This document shows positions 7,876-16,874 of a stretch of 34,619 nt of DNA, piece by piece. The DNA is from an uncultured Christensenellaceae bacterium (GTDB taxonomy: Bacteria > Bacillota > Clostridia > Christensenellales > Borkfalkiaceae), in NCBI GenBank assembly GCA_910587365.1, contig CAJUKJ010000015.1, positions 1 through 34,619 on the forward strand. Direction: 5' to 3'. Made by a program: the position numbers and the translations under genes. The notes beneath the pieces were generated by a model. The model saw nothing but the letters and a program-made list of their open reading frames with translations, had not been told where the DNA came from and searched no databases. Position 1 is the stretch's first letter, and each line of letters begins with the position of its first letter.

Positions 7876-8522
7876 AATTTAAGCCACTCCCACGGGCTGC
7901 TAAACAGCTGCTGCAATTCGTTTAAAAAATTGGCTACGTCGTATCCGTCGACAACGGCGTGGTTACCCGTTATTGCCACTGGCATTAATTTTTTGCCATC
8001 GCCCGCATATTTGCCGATTACCACCATCGGCGCGAAATAGTATTTGAAGCCAATAGACAACGAGTTATCGTCAAAATCTATTAACGGTATAATGGAAAGC
8101 TGAAAAAAGTTTTCCGGCAATTCCCCTGCAAAGATTTTTCCGACCGTATCTGGGTACTGTTTTTTATCGTCTAAATAATTTTCATAAAAAGCTTTAAAAT
8201 CTTTTTCATAGCGCACGGTATGGTATGAATACCCCGTACCCCTATTTCTTACAGGCATAGTCGGATGAACGACGTCCCACACTATGGGTTGTTTATCCTT
8301 TATACCCATACGGAAACACTCGTGCGAGTTAATTACGTTTGAAACGCAATACGCAACCGCGGCGGCGAATTTTACGCCCTTTTCTTTACAGACGGTAACG
8401 AGTTCAGTAACTTCAAGCTTCTTCATCATATTACCGTAAATCGAGTGCCACGGACCCGTAAAGAGCTTGTAAAACTCTGCCCTTCCCCAAGTTTCCATAT
8501 CCACAAATTTAAAATTATCCAC
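7872..8522 (-). CDS. Chloramphenicol-acetyltransferase-fold acyltransferase
   Basis: The 216-residue protein has the length and organisation of the CAT family, whose trimers move an acyl group from CoA to a hydroxyl. The catalytic motif HxxxDG is present as HAVVDG with His188 and Asp192; the preceding His of the classical HH pair is Asn. Other family landmarks include FYKLFTGPWHS at the N-terminus, LSIIPLIDF and FKYYFAPMVVIGKY. The start is GTG 8522 with GGGAG eight bases upstream. It lies between the MBOAT gene (12 bases) and the first adenylating enzyme (4-base overlap). The operon context argues for a biosynthetic acyl transfer, not antibiotic resistance. It is soluble, so it would act in the cytoplasm. 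The acceptor is unknown. Confidence 0.85.
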   Translation of the reverse strand: MDNFKFVDMETWGRAEFYKLFTGPWHSIYGNMMKKLEVTELVTVCKEKGVKFAAAVAYCVSNVINSHECFRMGIKDKQPIVWDVVHPTMPVRNRGTGYSYHTVRYEKDFKAFYENYLDDKKQYPDTVGKIFAGELPENFFQLSIIPLIDFDDNSLSIGFKYYFAPMVVIGKYAGDGKKLMPVAITGNHAVVDGYDVANFLNELQQLFSSPWEWLKL

Positions 8523-8534
8523 TTTTTTAACTCC

Positions 8535-10022
8535 CTAAAACTGAAAATACTGGAACGCAGAGACATCGCCCGACGCCAACAACGCAAGCCAGAATACCCC
8601 GACTGCAAGAACGGCGTAGAAAAATACGCTTAGCTTTTGTGCGTATAAGCTTCTTTCCGTATGCCCGTTCTTCACATATGCGATTTTATCGGGTTTAAAG
8701 CCTGTTTTCTCTTCCGCGAAGTCCTGTATGAGCGACATACAAAGAATACCTAAAACAACACACAGTAAATTGCCTAAGCCCATTCCGAGCGAGGAAACTG
8801 TCTGCGAAAGTCCGAACACCGTAATTTTCGATAGCAGTTCGCCTATCTGACCAATACTTTGCGCTCTGAACATAAGCGAAACGGGAACGGACAGCAATCC
8901 CATACACAAATATCTGACAACGGTTATCCACCGCCGATTAATATTAAAGCCCTTTGCCTTTATGAATTTATTAACGGGCTTTGCCAAAAGACTTTCGATA
9001 CAGCCCATTACGCCCAAGTACAGTCCCCACAAAACAAAAGTCCAATTCGCGCCGTGCCACATTCCGCTTAAAACAAATACGAATAAGATATTGAAAAGCT
9101 GCCTTGCCCTGCCTTTTCTACTACCGCCGAGTGGGATATACACGTATTCGATAAACCACCTGTTCAAGGTTATATGCCATCTGCGCGCAAACTCGGTAAA
9201 ACTTAAAGAGAGATATGGCTTATCGAAGTTTTTGGTAAGTTTTACGCCCATCATTCTTGCACAGCCTATTGCGATATTGGAATATCCAGCAAAGTCACAG
9301 AACATCTGTGCCGAAAACAGAAAACAGGCAATAAAGACAGACAAACCTGTTGCGCCGTCAATATTATTAAATACATTTATTACGAAAGTGCCGCAGTAAT
9401 CCGCCACCACGCATTTCATAAAAAAGCCGCAAAGCAAAATTTTGAAGCCCGAAAGCATATTTTCGCCGTTAAAAAAATGTTCTCTTTTCAATTGCGGCAA
9501 CAGGTCTTGGGGTTTTTCTATGGGACCGGCCACGAGCTGCGGGAAATATGAAACGAACAGCGCGTAGTAACCAAAGTGTTTTTCGGGTGTAAATTTTTCG
9601 CGATATACGTCTATTACGTATGAGAGCGTCTGGAAAGTGTAGAATGAAATTCCTACCGGCAAAATTAAATCCAACGAAAAACTTTGAATATTCAGTGAAA
9701 ACAAATTCAGAAAATCTATCGCGCTTTGCAAAAGGAAATTGAAGTACTTAAAGAATACCAGCGTGCCTATGCACACTATAACGGTAACCGCAAGAACGAG
9801 CTTACGAAGACGGCTTTTTTTAATTTTGCCGAGTAGCAGCCCCGCTCCGTATGAAACTATCGTCGTACCCAAAATCGCAAATACCAACCAAGCATTCCAG
9901 CTCATATAAAAGTAATACGACGCGATAAGTAGCATTGCCCACCTGAGTTTATGCGGCAGCAACCAATATAAGCATAAAACAATAGGCAGAAATATAAGAA
10001 ATTGCAGGGAATTGAAATTCAT
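8535..10022 (-). CDS. MBOAT O-acyltransferase (AlgI/DltB type)
   Basis: The 495-residue polytopic protein belongs to the membrane-bound O-acyltransferase family, which passes acyl groups across the membrane onto extracellular polymers such as alginate, peptidoglycan or teichoic acid. Family landmarks are FARRWHITLNRWF, YVYIPLGGSRKG and the invariant catalytic His323 in SGMWHGANWTF. Many hydrophobic helices run from residue 5 to the end. The ATG at 10022 overlaps the stop of the preceding small gene (ATGA) and has GGGGG upstream. In characterised systems it works with an SGNH-fold partner such as AlgX or DltD; here two SGNH-like genes sit upstream in the same operon. The family call is firm; the acyl group and polymer are unknown. 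Confidence 0.95.
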   Translation of the reverse strand: MNFNSLQFLIFLPIVLCLYWLLPHKLRWAMLLIASYYFYMSWNAWLVFAILGTTIVSYGAGLLLGKIKKSRLRKLVLAVTVIVCIGTLVFFKYFNFLLQSAIDFLNLFSLNIQSFSLDLILPVGISFYTFQTLSYVIDVYREKFTPEKHFGYYALFVSYFPQLVAGPIEKPQDLLPQLKREHFFNGENMLSGFKILLCGFFMKCVVADYCGTFVINVFNNIDGATGLSVFIACFLFSAQMFCDFAGYSNIAIGCARMMGVKLTKNFDKPYLSLSFTEFARRWHITLNRWFIEYVYIPLGGSRKGRARQLFNILFVFVLSGMWHGANWTFVLWGLYLGVMGCIESLLAKPVNKFIKAKGFNINRRWITVVRYLCMGLLSVPVSLMFRAQSIGQIGELLSKITVFGLSQTVSSLGMGLGNLLCVVLGILCMSLIQDFAEEKTGFKPDKIAYVKNGHTERSLYAQKLSVFFYAVLAVGVFWLALLASGDVSAFQYFQF

Positions 10023-10270
10023 TTTCTGCCCCCTTTATGTATGCCGAACGTGATGATATTTACAAACAGGAAAAGAAGAATTACAATCATAATCTCTTCA
10101 TACTTTGCGCCAAGCAGAACAGCGTATACTGTACTCGCTATAAAAAAGATTGCCGAAAGCGCAAGCAAAATATATCCCGTAACGTGCTTGAAAATTTCAA
10201 TCACGCCGAGAATAAGTGCCGCGCCATAGCCGATTAAAAGTATGGGTGTTGTAATTATTACACTTTCCAT
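10019..10270 (-). CDS. Small three-helix membrane protein
   Basis: I do not recognise this 83-residue protein. It consists almost entirely of three hydrophobic helices (about residues 3-26, 30-54 and 58-78) and ends in a short basic tail, GIHKGGRK. ATG 10270 lies 14 bases after the stop of the SGNH gene, though without a clear ribosome binding site; its TGA overlaps the MBOAT start. The tight coupling suggests it is an accessory subunit of the MBOAT machine, in the manner of the small DltX proteins of dlt operons, but there is no visible sequence match to DltX. Confidence 0.7.
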   Translation of the reverse strand: MESVIITTPILLIGYGAALILGVIEIFKHVTGYILLALSAIFFIASTVYAVLLGAKYEEIMIVILLFLFVNIITFGIHKGGRK

Positions 10271-10284
10271 AGTTTTGTAACAAT

Positions 10285-11724
10285 TTAATCCAAAGGTTTG
10301 ATGTGTTTTGCAAGATGTCCCCAGGTATAGTGTCCGCAGAACGCAACGTAACCGCTTCTGTCCACGTAAAAATAGCAATCTGCCGTACCTTCAAGTACAC
10401 CGTATCCCGTGGCAATTTTGTTGGGATTTGTCTGTTTTAAAATTATTTGTCTAAGCGAAGAACAGCCTGTAAAGCTATTATCATACAGAATAGGAATATT
10501 TTCCTGCACGGTAAGCTTTGCAAGATGCGTAGCGTTTTGGAATGTAGAAACATCATATCCTATAATCGGCACCGACTCGTATTTTGTAGGAATAACCAGC
10601 TCTGTACGGCTTGCACCCTCTGCGGATAAGCCCGTTATACGGTAACCTTCCCTGTCGTCTATATATTCATAGGTAAAGCACGCCAAATCGCTGTCGTCGC
10701 CTTCTGTAATTTCGACCTCGTCCCTTACAGGTTTTTCAGGCAGGGAATAAGATTTGGGAATTTTATTAAACTCCGTGATGATAAGGTCTTTATACAGCTG
10801 AATCGTTCTTACGTACATTCCGCTGTAATTGAGATGGAAATTAGAATCGTAAAACCACTCGTGGTCCAACACGTAGTTGTGCGGGTTGCCGAGCATCGGG
10901 AACCCGAATTTTTCTACTGCCGACGCACAAAATTTATCAATTTCTTCATCGGTGTTATTTATTGAAAGTCTGTTTACGGGACAAAGTGAAAAATACATTT
11001 TTGCACCCGCTTTTTTTACTTTTTTATAGTAAGAATTTACATAAGCGGTAAAATCATCATTAAGCAGATTTTCGCCGAGAGATATTTTATTGTTTACGTC
11101 GTAGCCTTCTGCAAACTGATTATAAATGCGTTCCGCTTTCGTCATATCGCAATTGTCGTCAAACGCTTTTTTTGCATATACGCCCGAAGCCATTTCCCCT
11201 TCACTGTGCGCAAGACTGTATTTTTCGGCAACATATCCCGCAAAATTACCGACAAGTGACGAAACGCTTTTCTTATCAAGCTCGGACGCCATAGACAACT
11301 TGGTATCCAGAGCGCGCCACATTTCACTGCCCGAATAATACAGCGACATCGTCTGGGGATAAGGCTCGGGGCAGAACAGCACTATATCGCCTTCTGAAAT
11401 ATAGTTTTCTGAAAGGTCAAGCATTACCTTCGTGCCTATTGTGCCGTAAAGACCGAAATTGCAAACGGTATAATCTTCGCCGCTTTCCGAAAGCATTAAC
11501 TCCAAATAATCAGAATATACCCCGAACGCTACGTTGGAATTACCTACTATAACTATTTTTTTGCCACTTGAGGTTTTTAGTTTACCGTACATTTCGCCGA
11601 GTTCGGCATAGTATGACTGCGCGTACTTTGAAGGAAGAACAACGGCGGTTATTATAAGCGCGAGCGGAATAATTAAAAGTGCCGCTAAAACAATCGATCC
11701 CGCAGCTTGCGTCCGTTTTTTCAT
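10285..11724 (-). CDS. Membrane-anchored SGNH-like protein with C-terminal LRR segment
   Basis: The 479-residue protein has an N-terminal anchor helix (residues about 8-30), then an SGNH/GDSL-type fold. The nucleophile block is VIVGNSNVAFG with Ser63; the Asp/His pair is Asp293 and His297 in YDSNFHLN. Such proteins (AlgX, AlgJ, DltD) are the extracytoplasmic partners of MBOAT acyltransferases. After about residue 380 the chain changes to a short BspA-type leucine-rich (LRR_5) segment, with VIPTKYESVPI, FQNATHLAKLTV and FTGCSSLRQI. This is an unusual addition that could bind a surface ligand. The ATG overlaps the previous stop by four bases. The catalytic residues look intact, so an enzymatic role is likely. 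Confidence 0.85.
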   Translation of the reverse strand: MKKRTQAAGSIVLAALLIIPLALIITAVVLPSKYAQSYYAELGEMYGKLKTSSGKKIVIVGNSNVAFGVYSDYLELMLSESGEDYTVCNFGLYGTIGTKVMLDLSENYISEGDIVLFCPEPYPQTMSLYYSGSEMWRALDTKLSMASELDKKSVSSLVGNFAGYVAEKYSLAHSEGEMASGVYAKKAFDDNCDMTKAERIYNQFAEGYDVNNKISLGENLLNDDFTAYVNSYYKKVKKAGAKMYFSLCPVNRLSINNTDEEIDKFCASAVEKFGFPMLGNPHNYVLDHEWFYDSNFHLNYSGMYVRTIQLYKDLIITEFNKIPKSYSLPEKPVRDEVEITEGDDSDLACFTYEYIDDREGYRITGLSAEGASRTELVIPTKYESVPIIGYDVSTFQNATHLAKLTVQENIPILYDNSFTGCSSLRQIILKQTNPNKIATGYGVLEGTADCYFYVDRSGYVAFCGHYTWGHLAKHIKPLD

Positions 11725-13568
11725 AACAGATAACCTTCTATTTCCGGTATAAGATAACGCGTGCGCAAATCCGCGCCCTTTTCATTGAGATGATAATCTT
11801 CGTCGTAAATATATTCATAGTCGAAAATATATGTTTCAGGGGAAGAAACTATCGTCACGTATTCGGGGTTTAAAGCGGACTTCAAAGCGATATCGTAATT
11901 GCGCCACGACAGAAAGTCGTACTCGTCGGCGTCAACCAACGCCTCTTTGTTTATAGGCATATAAGAAAACAGTACCGTTGCCCCTTTGTCCCCCACTTTT
12001 TCATAACACTGGTTAAGACGCTGTTTTCCGCGTTCAAGCAAGTCGGTGTTATAAGTTTTTAAACCTGACTGGTTATAGGAATAAGTTCCGTTGAGAAAAA
12101 AATTTATTCCGTCCCTTTCTTCTATGCAATCGCCGTATTCGTTGTAAGTGGCAATGCGTTTATCATACGGCGAATAGGGAAAATCCGAACGTGTTTCGTT
12201 AAATTCGGCCAATGCAGGAAACAACCCCTCGGTATGCGAAAAATCAACTAACGATAAAAGGTCGTAATTACCTTCTATCGCCGACCAAAACATCCAGCCG
12301 CAGCCTTCCCTGTAACCGAAATCAACAAGCATAGCCTGTTCGCTGATTATCTCCGGCGCATGCAATAAAACGTCGCCGTCCTTTATATATTGCATAATAC
12401 ATTCAAACTGGAACAGTTGATTGAAATCAGCGTTGACCCCTACGTCCGTTACGCAAAATTTATAATCGAAATATTCGTCCACCATTGCAGAGTTAAGACC
12501 GTAAGCCATACTGCAACCGCCGAAGAATATCAAATTCTTTTTATCGGTGCCGTAATTGAGTATAAGGCGATCCATCGATTCGGCAAAGACGCCGTTACTG
12601 TTTAGTCCTATGGTCGTAGGCATATGCGCCGCATTAACGTAGCAGGTGCCTATATTATTGCTGTCAAAGCCGTCGCCGTTTACAGAGGTTATTAAATCGT
12701 ACATAAACAGCTTGTCTGCACGGCAACCTTCGTTTTTGCCCAACGTAGTTAAGCCTGCAGGCAAAACCAGTTTTTTGAAGCTTTTACCGTCGGCAAATCC
12801 ATCGCCCAATTCCGTTACCGTTTTACCGTCTATTTCGGAAGGAATTACAAGCTCGTCGGTGTTTGCACCCTTATACCGCGTTACTTTGACAGACTCGCCG
12901 CCGTAACCCGACGCAGAGTATTCAAACATAGATGCGTCCGTCCACTTTGCCCATTCGGCATAAAGCGGCATAATCTGCCCCTCCGCCACGGTTACCCTGC
13001 TTCCTAAGCCTATATGCTCGCCATCGCCCGAAGGTTGGGTATTCCAACCCGTCTGGGTATAGCCTGCACGGTACATACTGTCAATACCACGCTCTGTATT
13101 TTTGCGTTCGCGCACGGCAGAAGTACCCGACTCGCCCATATGTGTCAAGGGAGTGCTTTCAAAACCTATAAACATCCCCCCGTTTGTATAATAATCGATT
13201 TGAGAATTGCATCTCGAAGTATTTACTTCGATAGCCTCATCGTACTTTACGTTGTTAAGAATCAGCCAAACTTCGCCGGTATGACCCAGAACGGAATATT
13301 CTCCGCTGTAAGATACCGATTCGAGAACGAAGCCGAAAGACAAATCCAATGAAACCGCGACGTTCGTATACTTTTCCGCAGTTATCTGTTTACTTTCGGT
13401 CAAAGCCCCCTCTTCGCCGTAAAAGCTGAGTTTTATATATTCTTTCGTTGTATCGGGCGGAAGTTTGCCGCCGTCTTCCCCATCGGGGTTACACGAACAA
13501 GCGATCAGTGCAAAAATTACGCACAATGCCGCAGTCAGTACTTTGGTTATTACGGATTTCAAAACCAT
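11721..13568 (-). CDS. Lipoprotein with InlB-like repeat, LRR and SGNH-like domain
   Basis: The protein is about 615 residues. It has a signal peptide and a lipobox around ACSC, so it is probably lipid-anchored outside the cell. Then come a Flg_new/InlB-like repeat (GYTQTGWNT...LYAEW), a BspA-type LRR segment (LVIPSEIDGKTVTELG, FKKLVLPAGLTTLG), and a C-terminal SGNH-like domain. That domain has Ser353 in FFGGCSMAYG and Asp591/His593 in YDEDYHLNEKG. The domain order is the reverse of its neighbour's. The start is uncertain: GGAG lies only one base before ATG 13568 but seven bases before TTG 13562, and the frame is open to TTG 13586. It is the first gene of the acylation operon, with no strong promoter in front. 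Confidence 0.82.
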   Translation of the reverse strand: MVLKSVITKVLTAALCVIFALIACSCNPDGEDGGKLPPDTTKEYIKLSFYGEEGALTESKQITAEKYTNVAVSLDLSFGFVLESVSYSGEYSVLGHTGEVWLILNNVKYDEAIEVNTSRCNSQIDYYTNGGMFIGFESTPLTHMGESGTSAVRERKNTERGIDSMYRAGYTQTGWNTQPSGDGEHIGLGSRVTVAEGQIMPLYAEWAKWTDASMFEYSASGYGGESVKVTRYKGANTDELVIPSEIDGKTVTELGDGFADGKSFKKLVLPAGLTTLGKNEGCRADKLFMYDLITSVNGDGFDSNNIGTCYVNAAHMPTTIGLNSNGVFAESMDRLILNYGTDKKNLIFFGGCSMAYGLNSAMVDEYFDYKFCVTDVGVNADFNQLFQFECIMQYIKDGDVLLHAPEIISEQAMLVDFGYREGCGWMFWSAIEGNYDLLSLVDFSHTEGLFPALAEFNETRSDFPYSPYDKRIATYNEYGDCIEERDGINFFLNGTYSYNQSGLKTYNTDLLERGKQRLNQCYEKVGDKGATVLFSYMPINKEALVDADEYDFLSWRNYDIALKSALNPEYVTIVSSPETYIFDYEYIYDEDYHLNEKGADLRTRYLIPEIEGYLL

Positions 13569-13630
13569 ACTCCTTTGTTCCGTCAAAGCTTTTTTGCTTT
13601 TCTATTTTCGGAATCGGGTAATAGCCAAAA

Positions 13631-13661
13631 CGTTGGCAGTGCGCAAAGCGCACCGCCAATG
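13631..13661 (-). terminator. Hairpin between GH3 module B and the acylation operon
   Basis: A stem of 5+6 bp with one mismatch (TTGGC-GTGCGC against GCGCAC-GCCAA) is followed on the minus strand by CGTTTTGG. The T tract is short, so it may be a leaky terminator that lets module B transcription run into the acylation operon. Confidence 0.45.
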
Positions 13662-13680
13662 TCAGGCTTAAACTTAAAAT

Positions 13681-16600
13681 TTATTCTGTCTGTTCCGCCC
13701 CGTCGCTTGATGCGGCTTTGGCTTCTGCCTTTTTAATTACACCTGTTACTGCAAAGAATCCCCATACCGCAAGTCCTACGGGAATTATTACGTCAAGCGC
13801 GATAGTGAGCGATTTCCACCACTCCGTCTTGTAGCCTTCGATATCCTGCTGGATAGCGTTGCTGTTTGCAACTGTGTACAAGATGTTTTTAGCGGCTTTG
13901 CGGAGTACGTAAACGTCTTCCGCGCTGCTTGCGTTGGGTGCGCCCGACTTACAGCCGGATGTCCACATCAGGTTGGTAAGCGATGCAAGGATAAGGTCGT
14001 TACCGGCGTAAACCATCTGCTTTGCGTCCATAAAGAAGTTATCCGTCTTATAGTCGCAGATTGCAAGTCCCTTAAAGCCCCATTCGCCGCGGAGAATATC
14101 CGTAAGAAGTCTGTAATCGCCGCCCGTCCACTTATTGCCGATACGGTTGAACGATGTCATTATACCTGTCGTTCCTTCATACTTAGTCCAGCCGTCTTTA
14201 ACTGCAGTTGCCACCTGTGAGGGGTCGTCACTGCCTTTGACTGCCATTTCAAACGGTTTAAGATAAAGCTCACGGAGGGTTTGTTCCGTCATAAACGTCG
14301 ATACGCCCGAACGGTTGGTTTCCTGGTCGTTTACAGCAAAGTGTTTCAGGTCTGTATAAACGCCCTTTGTCTTACAGCCGTTGATAGTGTTTATAGCAAG
14401 TTTTCCCGTAAGGATAGGATCTTCAGAATAGTACTCGAAGTTACGTCCCGAGAAAGGCGAACGGTGCAAGTTGATAGCGGGTGCATACCAGCCGGTGTAC
14501 GGAAGCATTGTTCCGTTTACATCGCCCCAAAGTCCGTTTTCGCCTACGATTTTACCAACACGGTAAGCAAGGTCTTTGTTCCAGGTAGAACCGATTACAA
14601 TCTCGCATGCAAACGTTGTGTTGCCTTTAAACGATTCACTCTTACCGGGCATAAAGTTAACGAAACCGATAGGTCCGTCGGAGTCCAGCGTAAGGTTTTT
14701 ACCTATGTGCGCGATAGCCGCTGTCTGGAATGCGCCGTTATTGACGAGGTCTACCATCTCATCGAAGGTAAGGCTGTCAAGCAATTCGTCCCATTTAGCA
14801 TCGTCGTAGGATACTAACTGATAGCCGTCTGCGGCGGTACGCTCGTTGTTATTGTCAAGGTCTTTTTCGCCGAGCAAATTGCGGAGCGTTATAGTGGACG
14901 ATTTGCCGGTCGTGGGCATAGTTACGTTTGCAACTTCCGTATTGTTATGTGCAAGACTTTGAAGAGCCTGCTTTTCGGTAAGCCCGTTCTTATCCTGCGC
15001 GCTACGGAATGTACGTTCTTCCGCGGTAAGAGCCGTGGGGAACGTGCCTGTGTTCATAGTCGAGTCAACTTTGCTGAAATCCATTCTCGACATACCCTTG
15101 CGCTCTTCGCCGTTGACGTAAGTGGTTGTAAGTCTGTAATCGATTGCGTAGTAGTCGGTTTCATCCGTTGTGTAACGGTTTTCGACCTTGTATCCATCCT
15201 GCGTTTCTGCTGATGTTTCAAATGTCATACTTTCGGTTACCGACACTTCACGGGAATCGTAAACGTTATCTACGCCTTCAACGTGAGAGTTTTTGCTGAG
15301 ATAGAAGGTATACGTGCCTTTTTCGGTTTCGTAGCCTTTAAACTTGTTATCGTTGAGGTCGTAGCTGTCGTATGACGCAAGGTCGTATGCGTTTACCTTA
15401 AAGGTGTACGTCTTGGAGGTTGCGCCCGGTTCGAGAACTTCGGTCTTTGCAAAATCGATAAGCTCCACGTGCGATTTTTCAATCTGTCCGTCAATATAAG
15501 GCTTGCTTACGTACAGCTCGATTGCATCTCTGCCTGCTACATTGCCGACGTTTTTGCTTTCGACTGTTATGGTAACCGTACCCTTATTATCAAGACTGCC
15601 CGTTACGCTTTTAATCGTCTGCTCGAAATTCGTATAGGAGAGTCCGTAGCCGAAGGGGAATATAACGTTTTCGTCATACCATTCGGAATTGCCGTTGTCG
15701 GCTTCTACCTTACCGCGGGTTTCGTAATAGCGATAGCCGAGGTAAACACCCTCTTCATACATAACCATATTGTAGCCCGAAACGTCTTTGCCTCCTTCGG
15801 CGTAAGCGGTGTTGCTTTTGCCGTCTGCGGACGATTGCGAATTGTCGCCGAAATTAATCCAAACAGGGTCTTTCGTAAAGTCTGCAGGATAAATGTCTAC
15901 CGTTTTGCCGGAAGGATTGACCTGTCCGCTGAGCAGTTCGCCCACAGCTTCGGCACCTGTTGCACCGGGTCCGCCTATCCACATAACCGCGTCGATACGG
16001 GGGTCATCAGGAGTATTGTTATACTCTGCTATGAAGTCGCACTGGAACGCCTGTAGGGTATTGAGAAGCACAATTACTTTATCGAAACGCGCTGTAACCA
16101 TATCAAGCATATCGTACTCGTTTTGATCGAGTTGCAGATAATGGTTGCCTTCGATGCCGCCACGTGAGCTTTGGGTGCGGGGTACGTCAAAGCTTTCGCC
16201 GCCAACGCGGGATATAACCACGATAGCCGCGTCGTTATAATCCTTGAAGCTGCTCTTTACCTTTGAGGTATAGTTTGCAACGGGCGTTTCGCCGATATCG
16301 AGCGTGGGCGAAGAGGACGTTGCGTCGGTTAAAACAGTCGACGTTCTCTTGCTGCCCGCAGCACTGCTTTCGTAGAATGCTTTAAGCTCGGGATTGTACT
16401 CGAAGTTGTTGTTTTTGAGGCTGTCGTATATGGTAGTAGCTTCTACCCCGCTTATACCGCCCGAACCCGAACCGCCGAGTACGATGTCAACACTGTTGTG
16501 ACCGAAAACGCTGACTTTTGCTTTTTTGCTGTTTGAAGTTTCTATGGGCAGAGCGGTTTTGCCGTCCGTTTCCTCGTTGAGAAGAAGAACAAATCCTTCT

Positions 16601-16860
16601 TCCGCGATTTCCACGTTAAGTTCGTTACCTGCTTGCGTAGAAGCTTCCTTAGTCGCATATTCGCTCTTGTAAATATTAAGATTGTTCTCGCCGTAAATAG
16701 GCTTAGCTCCGCCCAGGACGGTACCCAGAATAGGTCCGAGCATTCCGTATTCAAGTACGGTAAGCACTATAAGAAGAATAATTAAGAACGTGGACACTAT
16801 GAACCAAGCAAGCGACTTTGCGCTTGTGAACACCACTTTTGCTTTATTTACATTTTTCAT
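13681..16860 (-). CDS. Double-anchored, domain-swapped GH3 glycosidase (module B)
   Basis: The 1059-residue protein has a transmembrane helix at residues about 16-38 and another at about 1021-1040, with short cytoplasmic tails; everything between would be outside the cell. The GH3 domains are in reversed order: the GH3_C-type domain (about 75-330, GGSGSGG loop), the fibronectin III-like domain (about 415-520, PFGYGLSYTNF), then the TIM-barrel catalytic domain (about 690-960). Catalytic features are intact: SDGP, GRNFEYYSED, Lys839-His840 in LKHFAVND, and nucleophile Asp936 in ICDYK. Reversed domain order is known in some clostridial and Butyrivibrio beta-glucosidases. GAGGTGAG precedes the ATG. 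It lies 14 bases after its lipoprotein partner, and its closest relative is the gene at 24551-27619. The sugar specificity is unknown. Confidence 0.93.
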   Translation of the reverse strand: MKNVNKAKVVFTSAKSLAWFIVSTFLIILLIVLTVLEYGMLGPILGTVLGGAKPIYGENNLNIYKSEYATKEASTQAGNELNVEIAEEGFVLLLNEETDGKTALPIETSNSKKAKVSVFGHNSVDIVLGGSGSGGISGVEATTIYDSLKNNNFEYNPELKAFYESSAAGSKRTSTVLTDATSSSPTLDIGETPVANYTSKVKSSFKDYNDAAIVVISRVGGESFDVPRTQSSRGGIEGNHYLQLDQNEYDMLDMVTARFDKVIVLLNTLQAFQCDFIAEYNNTPDDPRIDAVMWIGGPGATGAEAVGELLSGQVNPSGKTVDIYPADFTKDPVWINFGDNSQSSADGKSNTAYAEGGKDVSGYNMVMYEEGVYLGYRYYETRGKVEADNGNSEWYDENVIFPFGYGLSYTNFEQTIKSVTGSLDNKGTVTITVESKNVGNVAGRDAIELYVSKPYIDGQIEKSHVELIDFAKTEVLEPGATSKTYTFKVNAYDLASYDSYDLNDNKFKGYETEKGTYTFYLSKNSHVEGVDNVYDSREVSVTESMTFETSAETQDGYKVENRYTTDETDYYAIDYRLTTTYVNGEERKGMSRMDFSKVDSTMNTGTFPTALTAEERTFRSAQDKNGLTEKQALQSLAHNNTEVANVTMPTTGKSSTITLRNLLGEKDLDNNNERTAADGYQLVSYDDAKWDELLDSLTFDEMVDLVNNGAFQTAAIAHIGKNLTLDSDGPIGFVNFMPGKSESFKGNTTFACEIVIGSTWNKDLAYRVGKIVGENGLWGDVNGTMLPYTGWYAPAINLHRSPFSGRNFEYYSEDPILTGKLAINTINGCKTKGVYTDLKHFAVNDQETNRSGVSTFMTEQTLRELYLKPFEMAVKGSDDPSQVATAVKDGWTKYEGTTGIMTSFNRIGNKWTGGDYRLLTDILRGEWGFKGLAICDYKTDNFFMDAKQMVYAGNDLILASLTNLMWTSGCKSGAPNASSAEDVYVLRKAAKNILYTVANSNAIQQDIEGYKTEWWKSLTIALDVIIPVGLAVWGFFAVTGVIKKAEAKAASSDGAEQTE

Positions 16861-16874
16861 TTACTCACCTCATC

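Noticed and set aside
7872..8522. Chloramphenicol resistance gene
   Set aside because: The fold and HxxxDG motif fit the CAT family, but the gene is embedded by overlaps in a biosynthetic acylation operon and has Asn in place of the first His of the classical pair, so resistance is not supported.
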